DNA of 64,000 nt, from NCBI GenBank assembly GCA_949128115.1, contig OX421962.1, forward strand, positions 40,137,745 through 40,201,744, read 5' to 3'. The stretch's first letter is position 1, and each line of letters begins with the position of its first letter. The stretch comes from Anaspis maculata. Lineage: Eukaryota > Arthropoda > Insecta > Coleoptera > Scraptiidae. Position numbers and translations under genes: made by a program. Of this stretch, positions 46,372 through 58,294 are shown piece by piece. The notes below the pieces were generated by a model, which worked only from the letters and a program-made list of their open reading frames with translations, was not told where the DNA came from and searched no databases.

Positions 46372-46999
46372 GACTTTATTCACAATGATCCAGTTTAAAT
46401 GCAAATAACTGGCTTTATTTGAAGTTTTTCGCATCAAACGTTTTTATCAGGTAGGCATAGGCAACCTTTTCAAACAACGCATATATCAACATTTTGCGCT
46501 CCGCGACAGCTGTTTAAATCAGATCACCTCTCTTCATATGTCACTTTCGGCCCACGGGCCGAAAGTGACATTATTTTCCAACCTGTAAGAAATCGTTCAC
46601 TTCCCAACTTTTTAAAAATTAGGAATGTATCGATTGCTAACTCATTGTGGATAAAAAAAATTTACCAATCAGAGACTGCACCTTGAATAGATAAAGGTTT
46701 TCATTGTAGCACAATTCGTTATGAAATAATAATTATGCGATCCGCTCATGGACCTGTACTTAAACTGGACTTATAATACCGTATATCGCCATGACTCCAG
46801 TAGAATGCCGACATGTTCGTTATCCCTAGGGACTTTTATTTTCCACAATTAATATTGACCGTTTTGCTATAATGACTTTTCTCTGATGGCGACATGACAT
46901 CGCAGTGTAAAGTTTAGGTTAGGTGTCAAAATGACATTTTCAAATTTGCTTGCGAGGCGTAGCCGTTTTCTTTCGGTCGCTTGCAGCGTTTTATACGTA
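46372..46999. other. No gene recognised; contains one perfect hairpin
   Basis: Apart from the 34-bp hairpin listed separately, nothing recognised. Confidence 0.35.
46538..46571. repeat. Perfect 16-bp inverted repeat with 2-bp centre
   Basis: ATGTCACTTTCGGCCC, then AC, then the exact complement. A GC-rich perfect palindrome is unlikely by chance in AT-rich DNA. It may be the collapsed remainder of a MITE or a protein-binding palindrome. Confidence 0.85.
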
Positions 47000-47000
47000 A

Positions 47001-47127
47001 GGTTGCGGACTCATAAAAGTTTACACCGACGGCGATCGAGTGGCCATGCTAATTCAGTTTTGACGTAATTTTGAATGGGCATGGCCACACGATTGTCATC
47101 GGTGTAAACTTTTATGAGTCCGCAACC
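47001..47127. mobile_element. Hairpin MITE (127 bp)
   Basis: GGTTGCGGACTCATAAAAGT continues through TTACACCGACGGCGATC and GTGGCCATGC. The right arm is the complement with few mismatches. GTA lies near both ends (46996-46998 and 47128-47130), a possible 3-bp duplication offset by one A. Confidence 0.8.
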
Positions 47128-48819
47128 GTACATGTGTTCATAGGTTCCTGTAGTTCAATAGAAGGGACGATGTTCCGTGTCAAAAATTGTTAACTGAAGT
47201 GTGTTGAATACACGGTGTGCTGTTGGGCACGAGCAAGGAGGTAACTGAGACTTCTGTAACTCGTGTGCCTTCGTGTGGTTCGTATGTTGCGGATTGCATA
47301 CACAGAACGTGACGTCACATGCTTCACTTTTTTGAGCTCATGCTCCCTCCTGCTATAATTATAACCTCCTTGGGCACGAGGCCGTTTGGCTTTTTTGTTT
47401 ATGTTTCCCAATGGCTGGCAATCGCCGTACTGTTTGTGTTTTCCTGTATTCTGTAACGAAATAGTAGAATTTCATTCAATAATTGATTGACGGCAATCTT
47501 ACTTGTGAAAAGAAAACCCTCTCAAGGCCCGAGCTGTGTGGTCCAGTAGGAAGTACCTAGCTGTGGTTTGTGCTGCCGAAATCACAGTGCTTGCGCCCCT
47601 TCTGTACCGTGCATTTTCTTTCGCAGAACTACTGATAATAAGTAATGAAATCCACAGAATATTCTTCGGATTAGGGATTAAGGAGTTATAAAACACACCA
47701 AAGTCGAATTCGACATCACAAATCCGAAAACTTCACACGTTGAAAAAAACGAAACTGTCAAAATGACGTTTCTAGTGCAGGGATCACGCTTTCTGGTGCA
47801 TAAATCGCAACCGTGATCCCTGATCGCAACTGCGTTGATTTTGAACTTTTGAAGCAACCTTCGATAAATTCGAAAGACAGTGACTCTCAAAATTTCATGA
47901 CTGTTTCAACTTGCGAACTTGCAATGATTTCTTCGAAACGAAATAAACCTGATGGCTACTTTCGAAGTAAAAAACATATTATTGTAAATTGAATCTGTTA
48001 TTATGAAATAATATTATATCCATAAATATTTATAGTACAAAATGTGCCGATGCAAGTTGCAGATTTTCTATAATCTTTTGAGAACTTCTGTTATGATAAC
48101 GATAATGGTAGCGCCCCTGTGGCGTCATTTGTTGTTTGGTCGGGTAGGGTGATCAGCAGTCCATTTTAAATACAGGTCCATGGATCCGCTGCATAGATAT
48201 TTTTATTCCATAAAGGTGCACAGTCACACGAAATGTATCACTTTCGACGCTTAGTATGTAATATACTATTACTGACAATCAACATAGTAACTGATTCATT
48301 CCAGACTTCTTAGGAGTAGGTAACGTATGTGTTCCATCTCTTGGGCAGAAAAAACCTAGCTTTCTATGATCGCTGGTTTTTGACGTGATTGCGTGTAAAA
48401 ACTGCATCCACATGACACTTGACAGATCGCTGTTTGTTTTGTTCCAGGTTATGTTTTGGCGTGATTTTATTCAAAAAAATATTCTATTAGCCTTTTTAGG
48501 TACATCGGCATGTGATTATTGCGAGGGAAGTGGAGTGGATGACTCATATTTTGAGAAATGCTTGGAGTCTGGGATTGCGAGATGTCAGTTTTTATACTTA
48601 TTTTCACCAAGCATTTCAGCATGGAATAGGTAGCCCGTAGCCCCAACATGTGCCGGGCTCCTATTTCCTCAAAGAGAAATCCTTTCTCATATCGATCGCG
48701 ACTGTTTTTGGGTAGCTATTAGACGATAGCGGCAGCAATCTTTGCCCTCCGTAGTAATAACTCGTTTCCCGTCTCGGTATGTAATATACTATTAATTTTA
48801 CTTGCCTTCTCTGGAAACC
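47128..48819. other. No gene recognised; solo repeat ends
   Basis: Contains CAGGGATCACG / CGTGATCCCTG at 47777-47822 (a 46-bp inverted-repeat unit), a partial AAGGAGGTAA / TAACCTCCTT pair at about 47234 and 47367, and two H2 right ends (about 48255 and 48778). Open frames of 60-91 codons show no domain. Confidence 0.4.
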
Positions 48820-51034
48820 AGGCACTAGTGGGGGGGTTAGCGGAATGGTCTGTGCATTTTGTGATCAAAGCATGAAATTTGGCATACTTGTTCAGAAGAC
48901 CCTCCTTCGCAATTCCAGATGTGGCGCCACGCGAGATTTTGCGCCAGAGACACTGTATTGCGGTTAATATACCTGCTAGGGGTAAATTCTGCAAAAATGG
49001 TTCCTGGCCGGTCTCTGGTACCGCAGTCGGTATTTTTTAGTTCTGTTTAGTTGAAACTACATGTAGAAATGAGTGAGGAGTACATTTTCACAAGCAAAGT
49101 TCCAAATGCTGCCTTTATACGTTGTTTCAATACATTTTAAAGCCAACTTTGTTTTAGTACAGGAATCTTGGTGAAAAAAATTGCCAATACCTCGGCAAAA
49201 ATATGAACGTCCTGAAAATTTGATATTTTGTCCTGAATTATGTGCCCTACTACATATCTAAAATTGTTAAAAATCGCACCCTGAGGCATCAAGTTATTGG
49301 AGGGAGGGTGAAAAATTGCAACTCAAAATGAAAGGTATAGAACCCGATGGAACCCGTCAATCCAATGGATGCAAATACGTTGTAGTTCGACGCATCACAA
49401 CCAGTTGATACAATTTTGGCACAAAAAGTGCCGATCATTGTTGAAGAGGGGTCGTGGGGAAGGGCGAAACTCGGCTGGGTGGCTCTTTTTCTTCCTGGGC
49501 CATGAAGAATCGGTTTCGACAAGATTGGTATCTTTTCCGACTAAATTCAATGTCCTGAACTTGAATCCGATGTGTAAATTTAGATAAAAACAAGTTCGAA
49601 CAAGTTAACTTGAGAAAACCTGTTTTTTCTTTGACAATTTTCACGAAACTTTTTTTTACTGTTAAAGGTATTCATCTATGGAAATATTTCAGAGGCCATT
49701 AGATTGAACTGTATTCTTAACGAAAATCATCCATTCGATCTGTAATTTTGTTTTCCGACATAGAAAAAACCGATTTGAACTTCAGTCGGCACTGCCCGGC
49801 GTCTACTAATGACCAGAACACTACAGCATGCACCTTCAAGTGATAACTCAATACCCTGCATTGCGATTTATGACGATTTTGTTTATGTTATAGGGAATTC
49901 AGTTCTGCACAGATCCTCAAACTTTCAAAGATGAGTTATAATTTTTCGGATAGCTTGGGCTATTTTCATTCAAAAATGCATGGTGTAGTGTTCTGGTCAG
50001 TAGTAGACGACGGGCTGTGCCGACTAAAGTTCAAATCGATTTTTTCTATCTCGAAAAACAAAGTTACAGATCGAATGGATGATTTTCGTGAAGAATACGG
50101 TTCAATGTAATGGCCTTTGAAATATTTTCAAAGATGGATGCCTCTAACAGTAAAAAAAAGTTTTGTGGAAATTGTCAAAGAAAAAACAGGTTTTCTCAAG
50201 TTAACTTGTTTGAACTTGTTTTTGTCCAAATTTATACATCGGATTCAAGTTCAGGACATTGAATTTAGTCGGAAAAGATACCAATCTTGTCGTGATCGAT
50301 TCTTTATGGATCAAAGGAAGAAAGGAAGAAAAAGAGCCACCCAGCCGAGTTTCGCCCTTCCCCGCGACCCCCCGTCAACAATGATCGACACTTTTTGTGC
50401 CAAAATTGTATCAACGGGATGTGATGCGTCGAACTATGACGTATTTGCATCCATTGGATTGACGGGTTCCATCGGGTTCTATACCTATAATTTTGAGTTG
50501 CAATTTTTTACCCCCCCTCCAATAACTCGAAGCCTCGGGGTGCGATTTTTGGCAATTTCAGATATGTAGTAGGGCACTTAATTCTGAACAGAATATCAAA
50601 TTTTCAGGACGTTCATATCTTTGCCGAGGTTTTGGCAATTTTTTTACCATGTTTCCTGTATTAAACCAAAGTTGGCCTTAAAATGTATTAAAACAACGTA
50701 TAAAGGCAGCATTTGGAACTTTGTTTGTGAAAATGCACTCCTCACTCACGTTTTAGCTAAACAGAACTAACAAATACCAACTGCGGTACCAGAGACCGGC
50801 CAGGAACCATTTTTGCAGAATTTACCCCTAGCAGGTATATTAACCGCAATACAGTGCCTCTGGTGCAAAATCTTGCGTGGCGCCACATCTGGAATTGCAA
50901 AGGAGGGTCTTCTGAACACGTATGCCAAATTTCATGCTTTGATCACAAAATGCACAGATCATTCCAATTTTGGCCGTTAACCCCGCCACTACACGTGCTA
51001 GTTTTCTCTGGGGCGTAAGTTCTGAGACACCCTG
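48820..51034. mobile_element. 2.2-kb palindromic element
   Basis: Left arm 48820-about 49840, right arm about 49974-51034. The right terminus ends TTCTGAGACACCCTG followed by TA. The left terminus has lost this piece. Arms share GGTACCAGAGACCGGCCAGG (right-arm sense), GGCGCCACATCTGGAATTGC and a purine-rich segment. The right arm has an open frame of 150 codons (50117-50569). The same sequence in the left arm is split by indels, so the frame is not under visible constraint. About 80 bp beyond the right end, GAGTTCTGAGACACCCTATA (to 51136) is a second copy of the terminus. Confidence 0.82.
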
Positions 51035-51136
51035 TATCAAACCACACTCTTAACTATCAGCTATTTATAGACGTTTGCTGGCAACCAAGGCGCGTGCCAG
51101 TTTTTTCTGGCGCACGAGTTCTGAGACACCCTATAT

Positions 51137-51560
51137 TTCATATTTCTAGAAGTAGTCTTTCAGATGCACCAAGATCTCGTAACCAATAAACATGAAAATA
51201 TTATCAGCTCTGAACATAAAATGTATGGAAACGCATTAAATATCCATAATATTTTGAGACAGCGATAAAATTCGCGAATTAATAAGTCATACAACAAATC
51301 AACAGCCATTTTACAAGCAGTAAAAAAAGTGAAGCCGACCCCGACGCGTATGGAAAAGCACTAAATGGGAACACTTCACTTGGACCAATATGGCAACTTA
51401 CTGGCTGGAGATTACATACATATGAATCATGTAATTCATGTACCGAGTACCTACTTGTGTTATAATATTATAAAGTTGGCACTGCATCTTGATTTATTGC
51501 GATGTCATGATTTGATTTATCATCTCTATGGTAGTTATGTTTATCGATACAGAGCATTGA
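51137..51560. other. No gene recognised
   Basis: Short AT-rich interval with one 66-codon frame of no recognisable character. Confidence 0.35.
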
Positions 51561-51654
51561 AATAGTAGTTTTTTACTACTAGCCGTGAAGTGCATCATTA
51601 TTAACCTCTCCCTGGATTACGATGGCGATTTTCTAGTAGTAAAAAAATACTATA
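51561..51654. mobile_element. Very small inverted-repeat unit (94 bp)
   Basis: AATAGTAGTTTTTTACTACT and its complement (with one change) enclose about 50 bp. The arm is itself partly palindromic (AGTAG...CTACT). It abuts the next MITE. Confidence 0.55.
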
Positions 51655-51776
51655 TAAACCACGTTTGAGAAAATTATTATAGCTTCAGCGCCTTATATAT
51701 CTCAGCTGCGTTTCGGGATCTAAACTGGCGCTTCAGCTATAATGATACTTTCTCACCCTTGGTATATAATATACTA
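51648..51776. mobile_element. MITE, family H2 copy (129 bp)
   Basis: The left end TACTATATAAACCACG continues GAGAAAATTATTATAGCTTC. The right end is the complement with AGTATATTATATACCAAGGG. Same family as 46247-46371, judged by the shared AGTATATTAYATACC terminus and the following GAAAG. Inner AGCTTCAGCGCC / GGCGCTTCAGCT pair. Confidence 0.65.
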
Positions 51777-53291
51777 TTTTCAAGCGTGATCCCTGGTTTT
51801 CAATACAAAAGCGCGTTTTCAGGCCCGAAGGCGTGTTTGCCATCATGAGCATGAGGCGTAGCTGAATGCTGCAAAAGAAAATGAGGGCCAGAAAAGAACA
51901 GAAGTTTTTTGAATCGCCATATCTTCCTAACTTCCGACACAGATAAGGAATCTTTAACGACTACCGACATTGCATGAGATCAGCACCATTGTTCAAATTT
52001 TATGTGCTATGCGACACACTGCGCGCCCTTGCTTTCAGCAAGCATATGAACTAAATCAAGGAACTTGTTTTCGAGACAAAAATTTGGCCCGCAGTAAGTG
52101 AGGATCAAACCCTACAGCACTATGTCTAATTAAGAAACATACTAATTACTAACGGAAACTCTACGAACGAATATCATATCTACAAATATATTCTATAAAT
52201 CGATAGTTTTTAATGCAACTTCGAAAGTTTCCATAGGCTTCTAAGAACTGCTGCCTTTACACCCTTGACGTCACCCTCTATTAAGGAGGAGGGACCCCTG
52301 GCGATACTTGCTGAAGCTAACTAACTGTAGTTTGAAGCGTTCCATTTTCCAGAGTAGCTACCTGTAAACTTTATTATTATTGTGCCAATGTCACCATGCT
52401 GGGGCATCGAATTGTCAAACTCCGCACAACTTGACTTTCTAATAATTTTCCTTCGCGCTCACCCCATGGGGATCCGTCCTGTTGAACTCTTGTCATTCAT
52501 TCTACATGGCTTTCCATTAAAAACGGCGAAACGTGAGAATGGAAACTTCTGCGATAAAATCTCAAATGCTGCGACGTCACGGGCATTCGACCGGGGGGAC
52601 ACCATCCAGCAGCCAGCGGGGGTGGGTCTCCGGATTGTCCGTGGCATTGAACACGCCGATAAATTTAGAAATTCTGTTCAGCTTCGCGTTCGTTGATTTT
52701 CACCCCGCCACGCAACCACAGGGATGAAACAGGTTAAACCCCTCCTCACTCGCAGCCACCGCCACCGTCGCCACCAAGATAATACCAACCACTCCCGTCA
52801 CACAACGACAGAGAAGAGGGCATAATTAATCAATCTGGATAATTGAGCCGCAGCTTAAACTTCGCCGGTAATAATTATTGAAAAGAGCAGGTCCAGAATT
52901 CGTTGGAAGAAGTAATTTTAGTTTTCGATAGCGATGCGAATGCGAAGCATACAATTTGTGGTATTGAAGTGGTAGAAGTGCAAAGTAGAAGTAAAAATTA
53001 CTGCTAGTGATTAATTTTGTCACAAGCTATCCAGTGTGCACAAACGCACAATTAATTGATAGACATTGAAAATCCATAATTTGGGCTTTATTTTGCAAAT
53101 GCAAATTTATCGAAGGAAAACACAGTTTCAAAGTTGAACGTAGAACTAAACAGCAATGCAGCCAATAGAGTCAGTTTAATTTTATGGTAGTCAGATCTAA
53201 AAAATCGTCCGATCAAAAAATAAATTGGAAAAATACTTCGATTCTTTAGATAAAGATCAAAGTTTGACGCACTACAACATGCACTACTACA
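51777..53291. other. No certain gene
   Basis: 52380-52760 is GC-richer than its surroundings. It has frames of 104 codons (52382-52696, plus) and 64 codons in another plus frame, with a minus-strand frame opposite. None shows a domain. It could hold a lineage-specific exon, but splice sites are not convincing. Confidence 0.35.
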
Positions 53292-53293
53292 TA

Positions 53294-54374
53294 CCGGGTG
53301 ATCATTTGAAAACTATCCACCTGCAATAACTCCCGATTCCTAGTGAATATTTTTTCAAGCAAAAACAGGTCGATTTTTATATCGGGAGGGACATCTAAAA
53401 CATACATTGGCAAATTTCTATATTCACCCCCCTCGCCCCCACTCACCCCAACTTTGAAATTTTGAATGACACTACCTACCTTGCGATACATCAAATTGAA
53501 GAGAATTAAATTTTCTTTCTGAAAAAAATATTTCCAAAATTATTAACCCCACCCCCTTTTCCCTAAAAAATCTCTGACTGTCCCATTTTATATTCTGGAC
53601 CTCTATTTTTTTTCTCAATTTAGTCAGCGTCATCCTAGATAGCATCGGAGAATAAAATTTTCGGTGGAAAAAGTGCTACCCAAATTCACCCCTTTGCTCT
53701 CCCCCACCTCAACTCCCAAATTTAACAAAACAGCACCTACTTTGTAATACATCAAATTGAAGGAAATTGAGTTCTCTTTCCGAAAAGAATTTTTTTGGAA
53801 TTTTCTACCCTTCCCCCAATAAATTGGCCATTTGGAGTATTCAAGGGGGAAAATGAGGGGCTTTAAAAATTATGAAAAAATCTTTTCCATAAAAAGAATT
53901 CAATTTCCTTCAATTTGATGTATTACAAAGTGGGTATTGACATTTTAAATTTTCAAAGTCAGGTGGGGGGAGCGAAGGGGTGAATTTGGGTGGCACTTTT
54001 TTTATAGAAGATTTTCTCTTTCGATGCTGTGCAAAATGACGTTGAGTGTATTGAAGGGAAATGGAGGTCAAGAATAATTACTTGGACACTCAAAGAATTT
54101 TAGGAAGAACGGGGGGTGGAGTTGAAAAATTTCAAAATATTTTTTTTAGAAAGATAATTTAATTCTCTTCAATTTGATGTATCGCAAGATATGTGGTGTC
54201 ATTTGAAATTTCAAAGTTGGGGTGAGTGGGGGCGAGGGGGCTTACGATATAAATTCTCCAATGTATGTTTTAGATGTCCCCCTCGATATAAAAATCGACC
54301 TGTTTTTGCTCAAAGACATTTGCACTAAGAATCGAGAGATATTACAGGTGGGTAGTTTTCAAATGATCACCCGG
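53294..54374. mobile_element. Foldback element, group 2 member E (1081 bp)
   Basis: Ends CCGGGTGATCATTTGAAAAC and close complement, TA outside (53292-53293 and 54375-54376). The terminal roughly 75 bp, with TATCCACCTGCAATA, differ from member D. From TCGATTTTTATATCG inward the arms align with D, including ACATCTAAAACATACATTGG, CAAATTTCTATATTCA and the CCCC-rich tract. Near the centre further palindromic AATTTGATGTAT blocks recur. Not coding. Confidence 0.87.
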
Positions 54375-54376
54375 TA

Positions 54377-54742
54377 TTGGGTAGTATTAATAAAAAAAGG
54401 ATAAGCATCAAATTTGCTTAGATTTTTGAGGAGTTGTTAAGTTATGCTAATTTTTTAATAATACCTACTACCTACCCATTGACTTTTTTGGTATCTTCAC
54501 TTTGCGCTTTGTGTCACCGCCTGGGATAGGCGTTGGCGTAGTGAGGCTTGCGAGGGTTTGTGTTCAAGCTACTAGCGGTCGCCAACCGCCCTTTCTTTCC
54601 GGAAATTAATTTTAATTAGTTTATTATTGTTACTGTTATTGCTGCAAGGGTCCCGCGGCCCTCCTGAGGCTATTAGCCCGTGTTTTTCGCACGCTTTGCG
54701 CCCTACCACTACTCACGTCATTGGAGGGTTATCTCGGGTATT
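54377..54742. other. No gene recognised
   Basis: About 370 bp, GC-richer at 54520-54720 (GGCGTTGGCGTAGTGAGGC and others). No tRNA-like fold was found. Confidence 0.35.
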
Positions 54743-54744
54743 TT

Positions 54745-55675
54745 AAGCTGTATTCATAGTTGCAGTAAGTTAAGAAATAAGAAGTAACAGTAAGAAGTAA
54801 GGGAAATGAACATGCGCAAAACAATATCACCATTCATAGTGGCAGTAAGGTATGCAGTAAGCGTTAGCAGTATGAAATAAGAATTAAGGAATGGTCCAAT
54901 TCCATTTCTTACTGCTTATTGCTTACTGATCGTATAGCATCGTGCGGGTTCGTGTGCACTCCTTGGTGAATTTTGAAATGGAGTGTTATACTTTTTAAAA
55001 AATATTTTGTTTTCGACGGAAACAGAAACTATATGGAAAAGTAACTGACCCGTATTTTTTTTATTTAGCCAAAAATCGTATCGTGTGACCGCAATAAATA
55101 AACGAAATTCCTATATTCTGCCTATTTCTGACGTCATTTACACAGGCAGTATAGGCGGTGACTCGCTGTGACGTCAGAGCTAGTTGATGTTATTTATTTA
55201 TTACGCCCAAACGATACGGTTTTTGACTGAATAAAAAAACACGGGTAAATTATTTTTCAATGTAGTTTCCATTCCAATCAAAAAAAATTTTTAGTATAAT
55301 ACTCTATTCTTTTTGGTACGATGACTGACTATGACGGTTGACGGAGCCCGAGTCTAACCTAATCCATAAATTCTAAAATGAATTATTCGTGATCATTTAT
55401 TAATCAAGTCGCACGTGGTGGTGGTCGAAGTGCATCGCGATGGTACAAGAACAAGAAGCGGTCGTGATTGATTTAATTCAACACTATCCTTTTTATACGA
55501 CAAGTCATTGAAAGATCACAAGAATAACATAAAAAAAGACAATTCCTGGGCGCGCATGCCTATTTCTTATTATTGCAAACTCTGAATCATTTCATACTGC
55601 TTAACGCTTACTGCTTACCTTACTTCTTACTGTTATTTCTTATTTCTTAACTTACTGAAACTATGAATCCAGCTT
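54745..55675. mobile_element. Palindromic element with AGTAAG-rich ends (931 bp)
   Basis: Ends AAGCTGTATTCATAGTTGCA and the complement. For the next 100 bp or so both arms consist largely of iterations of GTAAG, AGTAAGAAGTAAG and TAAGAAATAAG. On the left the terminal phrase ATTCATAGTGGCAGTAAG occurs a second time at about 54833. The arms keep pairing through ATTATTTATTTATTRCG and GTGACGTCA near the middle. Duplication not clear. No coding capacity. Confidence 0.8.
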
Positions 55676-55677
55676 TA

Positions 55678-56946
55678 TAGTAGTTACTTACATGTAATGT
55701 GCATTCATCTGTGTTGGATTTGATAGAAATGTCCCAAACAACGCGTCAGTACGGATTGAGTGGAGATGCTTGAAAATTGCCTAGGTTATTTTTCAACTTT
55801 CGATATTTAAAAATTATATGCAGATGGCCACTGGCCATATCTGACCCTATACTGGAAAATCCTAAGGAGCGTTGGAAGTTGGGAAAGAAAAGGAGCACCC
55901 TTCGGAGTAGCTACTAGGCCAGTGGAGTATTTGCATTACCTACTTACCTTTACATTTATAGAGCATTCAGTCCTAGTATGATTCTAGTTGACTATACCTG
56001 ATTCTAGTCTCTCCACGCGACGCCCTTGAAAAGGAGAAGTTCAGGAAATAATGGCTCACTCTAATCACACTCGGATTAAACTTAGTATACCAAATTTGAT
56101 CATCATAACTGCACTCTTGAAATATTGAATAAAAAGCACGTTTTTTTGTCGTTTTTAAAGGATTGTATTGCGTTGGACACTCCATCCTGGTGAACCTGTA
56201 TGAAACGGTCACTTTTGCGCTGGAAAACCCGTATTTTTTGGCTGCGCAGCAAATATTTGCATTGTATTGTAATACACGTTTCCGATGAAAATTCTCTCTC
56301 TCTCCCTCTGTAAGTCTGTAATCATGACCGTTATGTTTTGTTGCTTGCATAAGCACTGAGAATAAAAATCACCTCGTCTGGGCCGCTAAGTCCCTTGGGA
56401 GTTTTATGCAATCCGCGATACATCGATGTAGCGAGGGTTGCCTAAAACCATATGAGAATGGTTCTCTTCTACCTTAGAGTAGAGACGAGAAAACTCATAT
56501 AGGTTGCACCATTATAAGGCGTGAAGTGTCATGGCGGGCGGCGGTTTCGGGTGAGGGTTCGGAACACGTTACGGGAAACGGACAACTGCGAAAGGAACCG
56601 AATCGGCCGTTTTTCCCACACTTCAAGAATAGGTACATGTTTCGGATTGGCATGTGATTTTGTCACACGAGTGGGTTGCATCTCACCCGTGTGAGTTTCT
56701 CACACGATTTAAGAATAGCGGCCCAGATAGTTGAAGTTGTTGCCAAGTTAACGTTTAATAAAAGTCGAATAGGTATGAATTTTTCAAATCATCATCATCA
56801 TTGTTCAAAATTGTCAACCCTTGTGTGGTTGCTACAAGCAGGACTTCAAGAGTGTTCGAAAACTCAAGGATAAGATAAAAACGAAAAGTAAAAAAAAAGG
56901 GGATATTAGATAGGGAAAACAGTCGGGTGTATTCTAATGCCGAATA
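55678..56946. other. No certain gene
   Basis: The 127-codon minus-strand frame at 55973-56356 has no domain. 56395-56520 holds partial local inverted repeats (CATATGAG ... CTCATATAGG). 56640-56710 has short TGTGA/TCACA pairs. Confidence 0.35.
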
Positions 56947-56948
56947 TA

Positions 56949-57068
56949 TCGTGTGATCAATTGAATTCCTAATTTAGGCAGGGTGTGACCTGGTCTAAAT
57001 CAGGGGTACAGAGCTGCATTTGGCTAGGGCATAGCCTGCCTCAATTAGAAATTCAATTGATCACACGA
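56949..57068. mobile_element. Hairpin MITE, family H1, TCGTGTG subfamily (120 bp)
   Basis: Ends TCGTGTGATCAATTGAATTC and the exact-length complement, TA both sides (56947-56948 and 57069-57070). The arm continues into TTTAGGCAGGGTGTGACC. The loop contains CAGAGCTGCATTTGGCTAG, similar to the loop of 58598-58719. Confidence 0.85.
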
Positions 57069-57070
57069 TA

Positions 57071-58076
57071 CTTGCGCTTGTAGCTTGATTTGAGACATCA
57101 GGAGGACGAAATAGGCTTGAAGAGAGGTGAAGAAGGTACGGCTTCTCAAAGAAGAAGAAGACTTGATATTGGAAATCACCAGCGCCAGTGACCCATAATA
57201 GGGTTATCAAAATAGCAGGTCAGGAAGTATGAAGAAGAGAGTTGATGTGGCAACTGAAATAATATGGGTCGAATTCATGCAGCGTAATCGAAAAATCGAA
57301 CATACATATTCCCGAACCAAAATGCGTAGGTCCATCTATCCAGGAGTTGGAAGAAGAAGCAAGCTCTCTGAATTTGGCACCAGCTAGGTATTTTCTTCTT
57401 TCATGTTGATGAACCTTGGTCAGGTGAATACCTAATTGTGGATTCTACTGCTTAAGTCCAAATGTTTTAATTTATCACAAACACAAATCAGAATCACCAG
57501 AGCCATTTCATCAAGATTATGGGTTGGGTTGCCCCTGCATTGAAACTAAGTTTATTGTGCCCCACCAACCAGACTCACCGAGCCGCAAAGTGTTGCCTGG
57601 ATGCTTGATGGTAGGTCCATCCAGGCACTGGGGCAGACAAGCGCACGGTTTCACGGAATCTGTCTTTCACCCCCGAACACAGGTTCGGATGTCCGACACA
57701 TTCGCGCCCTACGCCCGGTACGTTTCTGACTTCATCCGTCCCCCAGACTACGCTGCCGTTTTTCCTCTACACTTTGCCCTATCGCCAGCTGGAGGCATGT
57801 TATACTCGGGGGTTTGCCTAAGACCACCCGTGGAGGAGTTTCAGCCGGCTTCGAATCAGATAGAAGACGCCCGTCTCCCATCCAACTTTTGGCAGCGGTC
57901 AGCGTTGCTGCAGTCAAGTTGTCATCCGACTGGAGCGGCCTACTACACGCTATGCCCTCCTCCACCACAGCCATAGTATAAACATAAAAACATGAAAGCA
58001 CCGTTTACAAGGTGTACCACTACCAAGTATTCCCGAGTCAAAAAACAAGCACAAGTGTATTCGTCTTCAGCATAAT
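57071..58076. other. GC-rich patch with a 150-codon frame; no certain gene
   Basis: 57524-57976 (+) is open for 150 codons (MGCPCIETKF...), Pro-, Ser- and Arg-rich with no domain recognised. The opposite strand is also open for 89 codons, as expected in GC-rich sequence. 57120-57360 is AG-rich (GAAGAAG tracts). It might be a real exon or an unrecognised repeat. Comparative data would be needed to decide. Confidence 0.35.
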
Positions 58077-58077
58077 A

Positions 58078-58292
58078 CCCTGGACACACAAGAAAGCTTA
58101 ATGATCATTAACGGATCGTCATTTAACTTCAAGACAGCAAGGGGAAAAACGATGACGGTTTTTTTTTGGTCAATGATCATTAAGCACGATCGTAATTACG
58201 TTTCTCTTGCTGTCACCAAGACAGCAACTGAAGTTAAATGACGATCCATCGTTAATTTAATGATCATTAAGCTTCCTATAGTGTGTCCAGGG
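58078..58292. mobile_element. Hairpin MITE (215 bp, TA flanks)
   Basis: The left arm begins CCCTGGACACACAAGAAAGC and runs TTAATGATCATTAACGGATC and GTCATTTAACTTCA. The right arm is its complement. TA outside at 58076-58077 and 58293-58294. TTAATGATCATTAA is a palindrome within the arm and occurs again in the loop, so alternate foldings are possible. Confidence 0.85.
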
Positions 58293-58294
58293 TA

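Noticed and set aside
46247..48790. One large element bounded by GTATGTAATATACTATT ends
   Set aside because: The ends at about 48255 and 48778 have the same orientation and no paired arms, so they are more likely solo ends of a small MITE family.
50117..50569. 150-codon protein-coding gene
   Set aside because: It lies inside one arm of a palindrome. The mirror copy in the other arm is broken by indels, so there is no sign of coding constraint.
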